Assembly: GCA_036785705.1 (NCBI GenBank)
Contig: JAWUZG010000084.1
Span: forward strand, 16,195,501 to 16,259,500
Direction of reading: 5' to 3'
Source of the DNA: Acanthornis magna
Lineage: Eukaryota > Chordata > Aves > Passeriformes > Acanthizidae
DNA length: 64,000 bases
Below, one piece after another: positions 12,265 through 25,660 of the stretch (position 1 is its first letter; every line of letters starts with the position of its first letter). Under the pieces are notes generated by a model. That model was not told where the DNA came from and made no database searches. It saw only the letters and a list, made by a program, of their open reading frames with translations. The position numbers and the translations under genes were made by a program.

Positions 12265-15200
12265 ATATGGATGGCATCTCAGTTAAGGAATTTCTAATCA
12301 GGGATTAATGGAAGAATATACCCTAGTAAATACAATGTTTCATATGTTTTTGGGTTTTTTACCTATTCTGCCATTTTGCCTTCATTAGTATAAGGTTCCA
12401 AATAGGAACTTACTAGGAATTACTAGTCTGTAATGAAATTTTATCTGACAAAGAGTATTCGTTCTAAACTTCATGCGTCTTCTACTGTATTTTCTTGAGA
12501 CATGATCATGCCTCATGACTATGTGGGAAATTCCCTGAATATAAATCCACTGTGTATGAGAAAAAACAGTTGTCTATCTCCATGATACAGTCAGCTTTTT
12601 TCTTTTAAATTAATCGTATGTGCTTCAGACAGCTAAGGAATCATTTATTCAATGAGAACTGAAATTCCTGGGCAGTGTACAGACAGTAACTCAGTATGGA
12701 GGCAGTCCTTCTTTTCTTCTCAGATTTTAGCTGGGAATCAGTATATTCAGAAGATCTCTTGTACCATCACATCAGAGAGGAACTTTTCTTACAATCACTG
12801 GTTTCTTACAGCAGGTGCTGGTAGGACTTTGTAGAGCGTCTGAGGAATCTGTGGGACGTAAAGTAAACCCATATTGAAAGTGAAGACAATCAGGAGCCTT
12901 TCCTAATGAAAAAAAGGTGGCCAGATCATTTTCTGAACAAAGAATTTCAAAAGTCTTTTTCTGTGAAGAACGGTCCTTGTCTGTAAATTCTTCAGCACTG
13001 AGGACATCCAGTAATAAGAAGAGACTGAGGGGCCTTTGCTTGTAGGGTTTGCTGGTGTTTCAACATTTCTTTGTAAACAGCTAAGCTGTTCATTGTACCT
13101 ATCAGCTGGAAAAAGCTGTAGCTGATATTTTCTGCTCTTTTCACCTTTTGAGAGAAAGAGAATTTGCATATACCCCTTTTATAGATGAAGGATTTTACAT
13201 GTATGTTTTCTTCCTCAGCTTTTCAATTTCGCCATCTGAACAGCTCATCTACTAAAACTGCAGTTTTGACTGACATAAGAGACACCTGCATATGCTCATG
13301 TTGGTCTTAAGTGATGAAGGTTCTGATTTCTCTTGCACATCAAATAGTTGTTTGTAAGGCCTTTGTAAATGATGAGCAAAATGTGTCCAGGCCATCACCT
13401 GTTAGATGTTGCTCGGGTTTGAGGGAAACATGCTCTCTCAAGAAGTACAGCAGAATAAATAACACAGAAGTCTGCTGCTGTATTTGTATGTGAATTTTAA
13501 ACTATGCTAATTTTATACATAACAGTTGTGCCAGGCAGACTCTATTTACATTATTCCTGTAGTTAGCAAGACATTGATATTTGCTGGCAATGAGTGTTTC
13601 CAGAAGAAAACCTGCTATTGTGGTGCCTCATTTCAATGCATCAGTCATATGTTATTATGGTTTGGGAATATCAATTAAATACAAGAACTGAAATGATAAA
13701 AAAATTACAGATCTTCTTCATTACTTGAAGCTAGAAATTTGCAGAAGTATAAAAGCATTCAAAAAGGAGTTAATATGTAGCACTCAGAATTTATGAGCTT
13801 GAATGGTTTACAATGTGTCTGTTCATGACCATAAACTAAGGTCTTTCTGCCACTTGAAAGACAAATGGAGACACTGATTCTACAAGTCTAACCCTTTCTG
13901 GTCCTAACAACGGGCTAGATTAAAAGAAACCTGTAAAATTTATGCTATGATAAAGTGATGAGGAGATGGTGCTTAATCTTTATAATCAAGTCCTGGATTT
14001 GATTGCGTTTGGCTCCCTGTGTTTGTCAGAGACATTCTTTTTGTGGTCTTTCACTGCACAAAGACTACATTTTTACAAAGTCCCTGCTACTCTTATAAAA
14101 ACCTCAAGAAATGTATTAGTTCATCAATGCAGATTAGACTATATGGAAATGTGGTGTGATTGGACAGAAACATGAAAATACCGAAGTTCAAAAAGAAGAA
14201 ATGCAAAGATCAGATAAAAGGAGGAAACTGGACCTGTAAGCTACAAAAAAGATTCATCATAGCTCCAAATTTTAGTTGTGTACTTATATTAAGAATTGCT
14301 GAGAATTTAAATCTATGGAGTGTGACACTTTCAAAATTTAATTAGGATCTCAGGTTGAATGAGTCTGGGTACTAAAATCATTGTTCAGAGTTCTCATTTT
14401 TATATGTGCACCATGTACCCTTTATAGAAATAGAATGTGTATTTACAAGCCCACATTTTATCTTAAATGGTGCAAATCTGGAATTCTTCATCAAAAAGTG
14501 AAATTTCATATCCTTTTTCTTACTGTTACAGGGGTGGATATACCTTCTTCTCTAGCATTGTGGTCTTTTATTCATGTACAGAAAGACAAAAATATCTCTT
14601 AACATTTTCTTACCACATTGCTAACTGCATGTTTCATTTGGATTAACAACAGATTTCACATTTCAAATAAAATTTTCATCCTCTTATTTATATTTCAGTG
14701 TGATTGTTCAGGTTCAATCAAGAACTAGGTTTTGATCCAGAGATAAGAACTTCATTGGAGTTATTACCCTGGATTGCAACTCGAATATTCTGTGATTTTC
14801 TGATTCTGTGCTTGCATTTCTGAATGGTGTTTAAAAAGCTGGGCATAGGATCACTAAAACTTCAGGAGAACCATACTGAAATACTCCTCATCATAAGGGT
14901 TGAAAAAATTTTGAGAGTTGTACGAATTAGTCAGGTAGATCAGAAGCTGGGAAGACAGTTGCTGGAACAATGTCAGGAGGGCTGAGAATTGCCTGCAGTA
15001 TCCAGGCAGAGACTGCTAAGGGAAGGACAGCTTTCTCAAAGGCTGTGTTTATTCACTTACGGCTGATTAGCTGTGGGGTAGATGGGGAGTAAAAAAAAAA
15101 TCTTAGGATGCAGAAAGAAGTCATGAGGGCTGAACCATGGAGAATAACCAGAAGAATGTTGTGGCACAAAGTTAGGAAGGAGCATGCAGAGATGAAATAT

Positions 15201-17579
15201 GTAGGTAGAGGTATCTCGCGCACAGATGCAGAGATGTACCTTGGTGATTTATTCACAGGAAGAAAAAGTACTGCGCAGCTTATCAGCCTTTGGTATGGGG
15301 AAAATGATCCATTATTGGATCCATGGCTAATGGAACGCTTCATGAGGTGGGACTGTGTTTGGGCATATGTGTAAGTTACTTGTTTTGTGAGAAAATGTTT
15401 ACATTGTGCCATGTGACTATAGTATTATGCCAATGTTCTTCCCAGCAGTTGTTGTAAGTACGTGATGTTTGTAAAATTTTGCTTTTAGTACTACAAAATA
15501 TATTGTTCGTTTATTGTTTGTTGCAAAAATGCAATATTATCTCGGTTTCCTTATAGTGTTTCAATAATTTACAATAGTTTCCACAAGTCACTGAAAAGCA
15601 GTTCAAATAATCATTAGCAGGGAAGTGGTTGGTTCAGCTAAGATGTAATCTTTTTAATATGAATTTCTAATATTATTTAGGGGAATGGGAAGGGTACAGC
15701 TAAAAACAACAAAAAAAAATTGTATTCATTTTCTGAAAATTTAATGCAAGTGTATTCATTGAGAGGAAATGATGGTGTGCAAAACACCCTCCAGTTAGAC
15801 TATGCAATAAGCTGAGAGAAAATATTATGCCTAACTTCACTTTTGAAAATTTACTCTCATGATGAGCATAATGGAGACTTTCAATAGCTAAGAGTAATTT
15901 TTGCTTATGCATATTTTGTGCATTTCTGTGATAGTGCTTTTTATTTATTTATGAATAATCTATGTTTTGTGGCAATATTGTTAAAATACAACCAAATTAA
16001 ATTCTTTCTTAGCACTTATTCCAGTCTTTCAAAATAACTTGGCTATATTTTATGAAGTTGGATAGTATTAAATTAACTTTAGTCATTTTATAAATGTAGC
16101 TTATCTAGTTTTCCTTTCTGGCCACAGAGTGACTGAGTATGCTCTAATATCACTAAGCTGTCCTGTGTCACATAACAGAAAATTCATTGTTTAGCAACTT
16201 TATACTTATTTGTACTTTGACTATTCAAGTGTGAAATGACTCAAAAAATTACTTCAGTTTAGCAGTCCTCCTGCCTGACATGGAAATCTCAGTGGACAGA
16301 CAAAGGGTGTAAGGTTAATCCACTTTCATATGTGAATGGGAATTCTCCCTTTATCCTCAGTGATAAAGCTAAAAAGAAAAACAGCATCATTTCAACACCT
16401 ATATTTAGATGTTGTAATATATTCATCATATCATTTGTAACCAAAATAACTTGCTTTAAACTCTGTGAGAGCATCTTGACAAAGGCCTCCTTTGTTTTAC
16501 AATAAATACATTTGTTTTCCACAACTACATTTTAAAAAAGTAAAATCATGTGCAATATTGAGTAAATCCCCATGGTGCTATCTTCTTATTGGGGGAGGAC
16601 AGTCACTGAGGTGTCATTTCTGTTTCTAAGGTGTAGCCTCATAAGGCATTTAGGAAAATATATGCAGAAAAAAAAACCTGAGAGTTTCTTAAACCACTGA
16701 TCTGCAGTGCTGAGCTCAGCTCTGCGGTTGCTTGCACTGACTCTACAGATTCTTTATAGCATCAGAAGCCATTTGAAACGTGGTTAGAATTAATAACCAT
16801 TGCAGGGATGGTTTCCACATTCCTTAAAAATTGCCTACAGTCACCAAAGACTGGAATTTATTTAGCTGGAATCAATTAACTTATGCTGCCATAAAAAAGC
16901 CATTAATACAATTCATCTTTGGAGAAGGTATGCTCCTTTGGGGAACATACAGTGTATGAAACCCTACAGTTTCTTAGAGAATCTTGGTAAAAACTCCAAG
17001 ATAGATTGTTGGCGAACCCAAAGAAAAATGTGAGTAAAAGCTGAAATTCCTATAAAACAAGGTATTGCATGGGATGATGCAAGAAGCAATAACTTGGAAT
17101 GGCCTTTGATTGGTCTGCAGCAAACTTGGTTATGAAAGACAGATCTTAATAACTTTTTCTCTTGCAAAATTTTTAAGTCATAATTTGATTATAATACTGA
17201 GCAAAACAGTTGAGATCTTCTGCTTAGAGACTGTGTGACAGAAGGAAATGTTTTCTTGAACCCTTGGTTGCATTTCCTTGCACCTTTTAGTGGCATTTCC
17301 TCGTGAATTGTAAAGATCCTATCAGTACCATGAATTTCTGCTTTGTTGAGGAGCGCTACTTTCCAAGTACTCTCAAGTTACTGATCGTCTGAGCATTATT
17401 CATTCACCACTCCTGGATTTATTTGTTCAGTAATATAGATAAGGTAGCAGTTTCAAGACCTTTTAAATTTATTTTTAATTATTGTTATTATCACTTAAGT
17501 AAATTTTTTAATTTGTTCTTCATAGTTTACCTCATGTTCTCAAGGTCTTGGCAATAGGGTCTAAAGACTATTAGACTAA

Positions 17580-18136
17580 TGATGCCGGTGATTTTTTTAT
17601 TTTCTTTTTATACCCTTTTTATATATTTTTATACCCTTTCCCTTCCCTGTTACCCTCTATACACACTCCTTGTACCCTGCACAAACACTCCTTATACTTT
17701 AGCCCTACTTGTTTACAACCCTTGTAGTCTGATATTTAGCTTAGTCTGGGGTCCTGCAAAGCGAGGAAGACCAAACATTCATATTATCTCAGAACTAGAG
17801 GCTCCAACCTGTTCTCTCCTGAAATGTGTTTTTGTAAACTAGGCTGTAGTCTCAATTGGGGGGGGGGGGGGGGGGGAAGGTTCATTAGAAGAGGGGGCAA
17901 TTATTCATTTATTAAGTTTCTTATTGGGGGATTTTGAGTAGATATGCTAATTTTGTAAAGTCCATAAAAATCCGGTACGTGTTGGACAGGGGTCCCCGAC
18001 TCGTCGTTCGCTCTATGGCATGTTTTCCACCTTTGATGGGTATGGGCACCCAGGATCCTATTAAACCGAGGTAAATTCCCTTTTCCCTGTACTACTGTGT
18101 CTGCTTCATATTTTTACCAGCCTGTTTAAGGCATCA
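17580..18136 (+). mobile_element. Solo LTR with 7-bp terminal inverted repeats
   Basis: The 557-bp unit begins TGATGCC (17580-17586) and ends GGCATCA (18130-18136), a perfect 7-bp inverted pair with the TG...CA ends of a retroviral LTR. Inside are a TATA-like CATAAAAAT (near 17963-17971), a CpG-bearing stretch (GACTCGTCGTTCGCTC, near 17999-18014), and ATTAAA (18060-18065) as a polyadenylation signal about 100 bases after the TATA-like box, so transcription is inferred left to right. A run of 19 Gs lies inside it. The flanks read TAGACTA-A before and C-TAGACTA after, so a shared 7-mer sits one base away on each side. The adjacent tetramers CTAA and CTAG differ by one base, so a 4-bp ERV1-type duplication is plausible but unproven. 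No internal retroviral sequence flanks it. The remaining CpGs hint at fairly recent arrival. Confidence 0.75.
17858..17876 (+). repeat. G19 homopolymer
   Basis: There are nineteen consecutive G residues inside the LTR. Such a tract can form a G-quadruplex and is also a common site of sequencing length error, so the exact length should not be trusted. Confidence 0.85.
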
Positions 18137-18778
18137 CTAGACTAGACTGAAGGGCTCCTCTAGTTGTTCAGAACAGCACAGAAGTCCTGGAAAACATCAC
18201 AGATGGAAGGGCAGGTGTAATATGCAGTCTCCTGCCCAGAGATGGTTTTCTCATGACAATGACCCCCATAACAAGTAGAAAATCTACACTGGTATTACAT
18301 ATCCATTAGCATAACCTCTGAGATAAATAAGGTTATAAATAAGGATATAAATAAGGTTTTTAAGAGAAGCATGGTTTGTCCAAAGGCATAATTATAGAGT
18401 GCACTGAAGTGATGACATCTGATGACATCTGTTTGCTGATACATTTTGTTGCATCTTCCAAGTGGGCAATATTGTCAGCATAATTATTGTTTAGGCAAGG
18501 AAGAAACTACTTCCACGCTAATCTAAGAATTATTTCATACTTTATTTTGTGGAGGCTGACTGCACTGGGCCTCAATTACCCCCAGATAGTTTGTTGATAC
18601 TCTGTGTTTCAAACCTGCAATTAGCAATTGTACATGCTGAAAAGCATAAACTAATTCACATCATTGGGTAAACAAGAGCTCAGCAGTGAATTTGCTAAGC
18701 AACTGATACTGAGGCTGCCATCTTGAAAGAAAATATGAAATATGGAAAGGTTATCATATTTAAAAAAAAAAAAAATAT
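18137..18778. other. Short unique segment with small tandem repeats
   Basis: No gene is seen. The segment holds a 12-bp tandem repeat (18323-18356) and a 10-bp direct repeat, TGATGACATC twice (near 18411-18430). The rest is ordinary AT-rich sequence leading to a CR1 copy. Confidence 0.6.
18323..18356. repeat. 12-bp tandem repeat, 2.8 copies
   Basis: The core ATAAATAAGG recurs at 18323, 18335 and 18347, separated by two variable bases. Confidence 0.85.
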
Positions 18779-19380
18779 TAAACCAACCAGATCCCAGGCT
18801 GCACCAAAAGAAGAGTGGACAGCCGTTCAAGGAAGGTGACTCTACCATTCAATTGTGCTCTTGTGAGACCTCACCTGCAGTGCTGTGTCCACCTCTGAGG
18901 CCCTCAGCTTAAGAAAAACTTGGACCTGCTAAAGAGAGTCCAGGAGATGGTGTCAAAGAGGATCCAAGGGCTGGGGCATGTCTCCTATATAGACAAGTTG
19001 AGAGAGTTGGGGTTGTTCATCCTGGGAAGGAGAAGGCTCCGTAAGACCTTAGATCACTTTCTAGTATCTAAAGGAGGCCTACAAGAAATCTGGAGAGGGA
19101 CTTTTTGCAAGGGCATGAAGTGACAGAACAAGGGGGAATGGGTTTTAATTAGATTTTAGGTGGAATTTTTTTACTGTGAGGGTGGTGAGACAGTGGCACA
19201 GGTTGCCCAGAAACGTTGGTGATGCTCCCACCTTGGGAGTGTGCAAGGCCAGGCTGCCCAGGGCTTTGAGAAACTTGCTCTAGTGGAAGGTGTCCCTGCC
19301 CATGGCAGGGGGGTTGGAACGAGATGATATTTAAGGTTCCTTCCAACCCAAACCAGTCTATGATTCTTTGACTCTGAGTT
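18779..19380 (+). mobile_element. CR1 LINE, 5'-truncated 3' end
   Basis: This is the best preserved CR1 piece in the window. In order it shows the end of ORF2 (GGCTGCACCAAAAGAAG, then CTCTTGTGAGACCTCACCTG), the segment AGAGAGTTGGGGTTGTTCAT, the GAAGGCTCCG block, CTGGAGAGGGACTTTTTGCA, the GTGAGGGTGGTGAGACAGTG block and the terminal GGTTCCTTCCAACCC followed by CTATGATTCTTTG. That order is the CR1 3' end read left to right. CR1 normally truncates at the 5' end and ends in short ATTCTRTG-like units without a poly-A tail, as here. No intact frame survives (the longest is 67 codons on +). Its many substitutions indicate an old copy. I recognised no flanking duplication. Confidence 0.92.
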
Positions 19381-22300
19381 AGCTCTAAATATGACCTGGT
19401 ATGTCCCAGATATGGCACCCCCCCTAGAAAATTTTCCTCACATTTTCTTGTCGCAAACCAAAAGCAGGACTTGCACTAGAAGACAGTTCAATAAAAACCA
19501 TTGTGTAGAAGGAAATTAACAGAGGTTGAAAAAGAAGGCATTATTTCATCCTTTTCCTCATTCCTTGTCACTGTTTCCCACTTCCTCTTCAACAGAGGAT
19601 GGAGAGTCTCCTTAGCTCTCCTTTTGTTACTAATGTATTTATAGAAATATATTTTTTTTTTTTTTTGTCATTTAGGGCATTAGCCTGATTATGTTCTAGT
19701 ATTATTAACATATACTTATGTTCTGCTGTCAACAGCCCATTTGTGTCCTGGGTGGAATTTTTAAATTTTTGAATTTATGAAAAAATATGATTTTTCTCAT
19801 ATTTGATGATGTTGCACTTCCATTGAAATTGAATATTCTGAAAGAAGTCAGAACTGAAACCTAAATTAACAAAAAATATCTCTATGAACAAAAGCAAAAT
19901 ACGCTTCTTCTTTTTGTATGTCATTAACTTTGAGATGGTTGTATTTATTTTACCTTAAGTGCTAACACAATTTTTATGACTGGTAACACTGAGAAAGCTC
20001 AGGGACACCTACCTTAGCAAATATGCTATCTAGAGTCAGTCAGCATGCAGTCTGCAGGTGAGTGTGCCCTCTTCTATTTGTGGTCACATTTTCTGAGCTA
20101 AGAAAGAAGCTTTCTATCAATGCAAGTAGACCAGTAAATAATAGTAGGCTTTTTTTTTTTTTTTTTTAAATAACTAAGAAGCAGGGAAAAGTTCACAGCA
20201 TCTAATCATAAGCTGTGAAATTCTTTGCTGCAAGAATTCAGTAATTGACACTCATATTTTTCTCACAAAATGATTTTAATAGCATTGGGTAATTTCAGGT
20301 CTCATACAAAATGTATTTTATGCATGATCAGACGAAGATAATCAAATTTTGTGCTCCTGGGTATAGGCAGACCAATGTAAGAGCTGAAAAATGCACATAC
20401 CTCCCTCCTCTCATGATAGATACCTTGGTGTCTATCACACTACCAGTGTCTCATTTTATTTTGATAAAATTGGGGATGAGGGGGAGATGGGGGGATGGAT
20501 ATTCCTCTCTTTCTCCATTAGGTATTGGCCTAAGATTGGAAGAATGATTTCAAGCACTAAATTAGTTGTCAAGATGTTGTGGCATATATTATGTTAGCAC
20601 AGGGAAAAAAAGGAGCAAGGTATAAATAAAATGACAAGTTGGATTAGACAAAAGCTTAGTACCTTACAAATAAAACATAAAAGCATAGTTTCTGACATTT
20701 GATTGTACTTGAAATATTTTAACTACTTAAAAGTCATATTGCCTTACAACTATATTATCCTCCCTTATGTACAGGAAATATTAGTGTCTGTCTTTTGCAA
20801 TAATGGTAGGAAATCTGCCTTCTCCTCAGATTATCATATTCTAACAGCAGTCGGTGGAATGTTATCAGTAAAAGAGAATTTAATGATCTCAATTCATCTG
20901 TGTTTTCTGTTCAAATTAATGCAGTGTTGGAGGAAGTAACCAACTTAAAAAGTACCAACTCAAATCCCAGCCTGTTGTTTCTTCCTTTGAGCCCAAAGGT
21001 GTTATATGTTACTCCTCCGCTTTTTGCAGCTTCAGTGATGTGAAGAAATGTATTTTCATATAGAGAACACAGGATCCCAATTATGTCAGTCAGCTGAGGT
21101 AGCATAAAGCCTTAAGTCAGTGGCAAATAACAGATAATAACGTTAAAGTCAGTCTGTCTCATTACTCCATGAAAGTATGATGTGTTCCTATCCGTATAAT
21201 TATATTTCTTCCTATACAATATTCCCTGAGAGCTTTCAGCAGCATCATCCTTTGACAAGATAAAACCTGGTGGTCAGAGTATCTTTAGACTTTTTCCAAA
21301 GTACTGTAAAACTCTTCTACTGAAGAGAAGAAAAAAAAAAGAATGCTCCAGTTTCTGTAGGTCTTACTGCTCTAATTAGAAGGCAGCACTCCAAGACTTC
21401 TGATGCTATTGCAATTAAGGTGCTAGATTTATACTGAGGAAATTTGAGTTCATTTCAAGCTTTTCAAAGTACTCTTTCTAACCTTGTCCTCAGACCGTGT
21501 TTAATTTTTTACATTTTTATGCTATAGAATGATTGCTATTCCTAAATCTCAGATAATTCAAACTTTCATGTACTCATGCTGTTCTGTTCAGACAACACTG
21601 GTTGAAGCTACAGAACATCATATTTGTTAAAAACATAATTTCTGTGTTGTAGAGTAGTTTAAACAGCCTTGAGTGGTGGGAGGGTGACGCCTAAACTGAA
21701 ACCAGTATTGCTTGTTGTTTCTAATCCCAACTCTTAAAAGTTTCTGGGCATGTTGAGCTGTCTTTAGAATTAAGCATATATTACCTTGTTTTACCTCTTC
21801 CACTTAACAGCTTATGTATCTGACCACAACTACATGCTTTCCAAAATCCATAGTGAGTTATAGCTTTTTTTCTGTTTGACATATGACACTCTTAGAGTTG
21901 AAGCATCACTGCATCTACACTGAACTTATGCATGGGGGGTGAAGAAAATGAAGATTGTTTTTCTATTACTACGAAAATATATTATACATGCAGTAAAAAG
22001 TTCACAAGACAGTGCTATGTAAATATTCAGTTTGAAAGTACTTTTTTTAACCTCTTATCAGTGCTAGAAAAAGTTTTCCTTAAATGCACAATGGTATATA
22101 AAGGCTCTACCAAAATTGCTCAGGATCTCAGTGTCACTGTTAAAGCAGCATTTAAAGAGGGACAGTAGCCACAGCCAGTTGAGGGCTAAATGCCAGTTGG
22201 AAAATTTTATTTTGAGAATACCCTTCACATTTCATTTCATAACCATGGATAGACATGCCTCTTGCCTCTAGAGTCAAAAAAATTCTAGGCTAAGAAAATG

Positions 22301-25300
22301 GGAACTATTCTTTTAAAGACAGATGAAAGCCTTTTTTTTATTTTTCAATAACTATTTCTCTTATTGGTGCAAAAATCTCTATGGATAAATTTTAGAATAT
22401 CTTTGCTCCATACAGGTCTATGTTACATAATACATAGACTACAATCGCTGTAACTCCCCTTATTTAGAGTACCTTTTTCTTCTCCCTTGTCGCTTTCTCT
22501 CCCTTTTGTTCTTTGTTCTGCTTTCATTTTGTTCTTTCTTTCTTTGCTGAATGTGCTTACTGTTCATAATGTTGTCTATACATATGGTTTTGAAAAACAG
22601 GTCAAATGATGCCAAAAGTCTGAACACTTACCAAGGACTTACTATAAGACAAGTGCTACAGATATTTCAAACCATAATATTCATACAGTTAAAATTAAAT
22701 GCAGTTGACTTTGGATTCCAAGTATTATAAGAATGCTCTTTGCTATATCTGTGTTTTTCTAAGAATATCAAGAGATTCATGATACCCAGCAAAACCCAGA
22801 TCTGTTTAAATTTCATCTTAAAATTACACTAGCTCTGAGTTTCAAAGGAACAGCTGTATTTCTACAGTAGTCAATGCATGTGTGAAGTGAGGAGAAAGAA
22901 CCAGGATCTCTGTCATTTATTAGAATTTCCTGCAGAAGGTGGGAGGAGAAGTAGAGCACTGACTTTACTTTGTGCTGAAACAAAATAAATAAATAGAGAG
23001 AAAATAAGATGGCCAGAAAGAAAGAATGGAAGTGAGCAGCTTACTCAAGAGTGAAGCTGAAGCTATTCTTTTTTGCCCTCTCTAACCTTGGTTCAGCACT
23101 GTAGGAACATTTCAGCTCTTACAGCCGGTGCCCAGGCTGCCAGCCCCAGCTCAGTTCAAGGCTTCCATCTGCTAGCAGTCCGTGGGTTTTCCACATCTCT
23201 GTATTTTCAGCTGAGTTTTGCTAGAGTGCAGCCTGCTTTTATTCTCTTTTGTGCACTGACTGAGGAGGAAAAGGAGTCAGTTTAATCTGTTTATTTATGT
23301 TGATTAAAAGGCAGCAGAATTAAAAAGGGGCCAAAAGAAACCCCAAAACTTTGACTATTGTTAAGTGGGAATCAGCTGTGTCCTGCTCTCTGTCTTGTCC
23401 TTTTACTAAGGTCAAATGAATGTCTCCGTCCAAGTCCTTCTGAACTTCACTCTTAGGAGGTTAAACCCCTCTCTATTAATGCCAGTTTATCTTTCTTTTG
23501 GTTTTTATAATGCAGAGAATAAAAAAATCTCCTTGAATAGAAAATATCATGCTTGAGAGACCTTTTTTGTCATGGTACAGAAAAGGCTTCTGTGGCTACT
23601 AAAGAAATCCAGTTTCATGTGCTGTAAGTACAGCCAGGAGAGATCCTGAAATAGGATGTGCTCAATGGGGCAGTCCTGCTGCACTGAATTTCTGTTGTGT
23701 CACGGTGTGTACTGTCAAAAGGCTTAGTGGTTTCCTTTGAAAATATGGTAAACCCTGCATGGGTTTCATCACTCTCGTTCCTTTACAAAACCAAAAAAAC
23801 CCAAAAACAAAACAAAAAACCTTTCTTCCTTCTGCCATCACAGTATACTTTAGGGAAGGAAGATGCCCCTGTTATTTTCATGCATTGCAGAGTTTATTAA
23901 CGAAAGAACCAATTCCTACCACCATGGCACCTTTAAAATCTTAATAAATTACAGCAATAATTTTCTGCTAGCCATGCTACTGATCCCATTTGGGTTTAAA
24001 GTTATGGCTCGTTATGTTTAGCATCTGCTTTATGCGCACTGTTTTCTCATTATGAATAAATCAATAAATCAATTAGGGGCAGTGAGCTTTGCAAAGGCTT
24101 GCGATAGAAAAATTGAAGATTAAGTTGGTTAACCCATGATGCATCAAGTAATTTTTTTCCTACTACAGGCCTATGCAGAAAAGAGACAATACTGATATTG
24201 TCAGGATATGAAAAGTAAGGTATCCCACACAACAGGGGAAGAGTTTGGCATCCCTCTGAGTTAGGCTTTCAGGCTACCTGCTGGCTTAAAGAAGATATGC
24301 TCAGGGATAGGGATCCTGAGATGGTTAACTATTCTGAGCCCGTGCTGCTTTCACCATCTGAATGGATAAGGAAGTATGGGAAGGAGATGACCTTCCCTAT
24401 CCTTATAGAGGGCTGATTCCCGCTCTGTTGCTGTCAAATTCTCAGCATTATTCTGGCGTCTGTAGATGCCTATGGGATGGGAAAGAGCTGGAGCAGTAAC
24501 AATAAGAATTTTCGTACGTGTCGCATTCCCAGGGATACAAAATTCTCCCAAAATTCAGTTTGTGGGTTGTTTCTCCCTCTTTACCTCCTACCCCACAGAG
24601 AATATTTGGGATTTTTTTCCCTGAAATCCATTTACAATATCAAAGAAACACACTTATAGTTTCAGGGACATTTTTAATGTTCATAAAATGAAATTTTGTT
24701 TGAAATCCACACATGGAAATACCGCAAGTAGTCCATTAAAAACCCTTATAGCTGAAACCGAGCAGTCCCCTGACAGTTTTTTGTACCATTGCTGTCTTTT
24801 CTTCCCTCTGCTCAGGTGACATTGTGTTTCCTTGGAATCAAGAAGATCAAAGCGACTTCTGACCTCGGGTGGTTCTTGTGTTGTGAATTATGAAAACAAC
24901 CACAGCTGCCTTGGAGACTTCCACATTGCCTGGAGTTTCAGCTGTAAATTTAGCAGGAACTTGGAGAGTCAAGGAAGGAAGAGCGCTCATGGGAAGAAGG
25001 GAGGCTGTGAATTTATAAATTCTCTAGAATGAACTAATACATTTTGTAACCTATGAAAGCTTATCCTAGAGCTCATTTTTTCTAGGTTTTTCTTTACATC
25101 AAATGTAATGTATTATGCTGTTCTTTACAGAAGGGGCAAGAAAGTGAGTTGTCTAATTTCTTTTTGTTCTTCCCATTTTTTCATTTATAAACCAGAAAAT
25201 AATTCTTTTGGTGTTGGGTTTTGGTTGTTTAAAAATGTTGTTCCCCCTACATTTTTCCTTAGGTTAATAGTTGCTTCTCAACTCCTAATCTAAAAAATTG

Positions 25301-25315
25301 CATGCTTCTGCCTTA
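19381..25315. other. AT-rich unique sequence, no gene seen
   Basis: No gene or recognisable transposon is present. There is a T18 tract at 20150-20167. A GC-richer patch at about 23095-23280 carries a 70-codon frame without similarity. The remaining frames are below 90 codons and look spurious. Confidence 0.55.
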
Positions 25316-25424
25316 GAAAAATAAATAAAAAACCCAAAAACCCCGAACAAAGAAAGAAACAAACCAAAACCCAAACAAACCCAAAATAAATTTAAAAATC
25401 CCAAACCCAACCCCAAATCTCAAA
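25316..25424. repeat. A/C-rich low-complexity tract
   Basis: About 110 bases are almost entirely A with interspersed C runs (units like AAACCC and AAACAAAC), with no fixed period. It lies about 45 bases before a CR1 3' fragment. Confidence 0.8.
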
Positions 25425-25469
25425 ACATTATTTCATTTGGAAATTAAATATATAAGTTCTCATTATACT

Positions 25470-25660
25470 CTTACTGAGATGGTGAGGGACTGGCACAGGA
25501 TTTCAGAAGTCTTGTGTGCCTCATCCTTGGAAGTGTTCAAGGCCAGGCTGAATGGGGTTTTGAGCACCCTGGTTTAATTGAAGGTTTCCCCACCCTTGGC
25601 AGTGGGATAGAAACAAGATGATCTTTTAGGCCCCTTCCAACCTAAATTGTTCTGTGATTA
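25470..25660 (+). mobile_element. CR1 LINE 3' terminal fragment
   Basis: The piece starts in the ACTGAGATGGTGAGGGACTG block and proceeds through CATCCTTGGAAGTGTTCAAG and GGCCAGGCTGAATGG, ending with GGCCCCTTCCAACC and TTCTGTGATTA. This is the last 190 bases or so of CR1, left to right. It is too short to hold ORF2 and is clearly 5'-truncated, as most CR1 copies are. Confidence 0.88.

Larger units (their letters stand above)
7046..17579. other. AT-rich unique sequence, no gene seen
   Basis: No coding gene, RNA gene or long transposon is recognisable. It contains the inverted repeats at 8171-8233, 9859-9887 and 12225-12264. Around 15053-15412 both strands are open at once (119 codons on -, 88 on +) without similarity to any family I know. 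Confidence 0.55.

Noticed and set aside
18651..19418. Frames of 65-89 codons around the CR1 copy
   Set aside because: They fall in the CR1 3' region or its antisense; no intact ORF2 remains.
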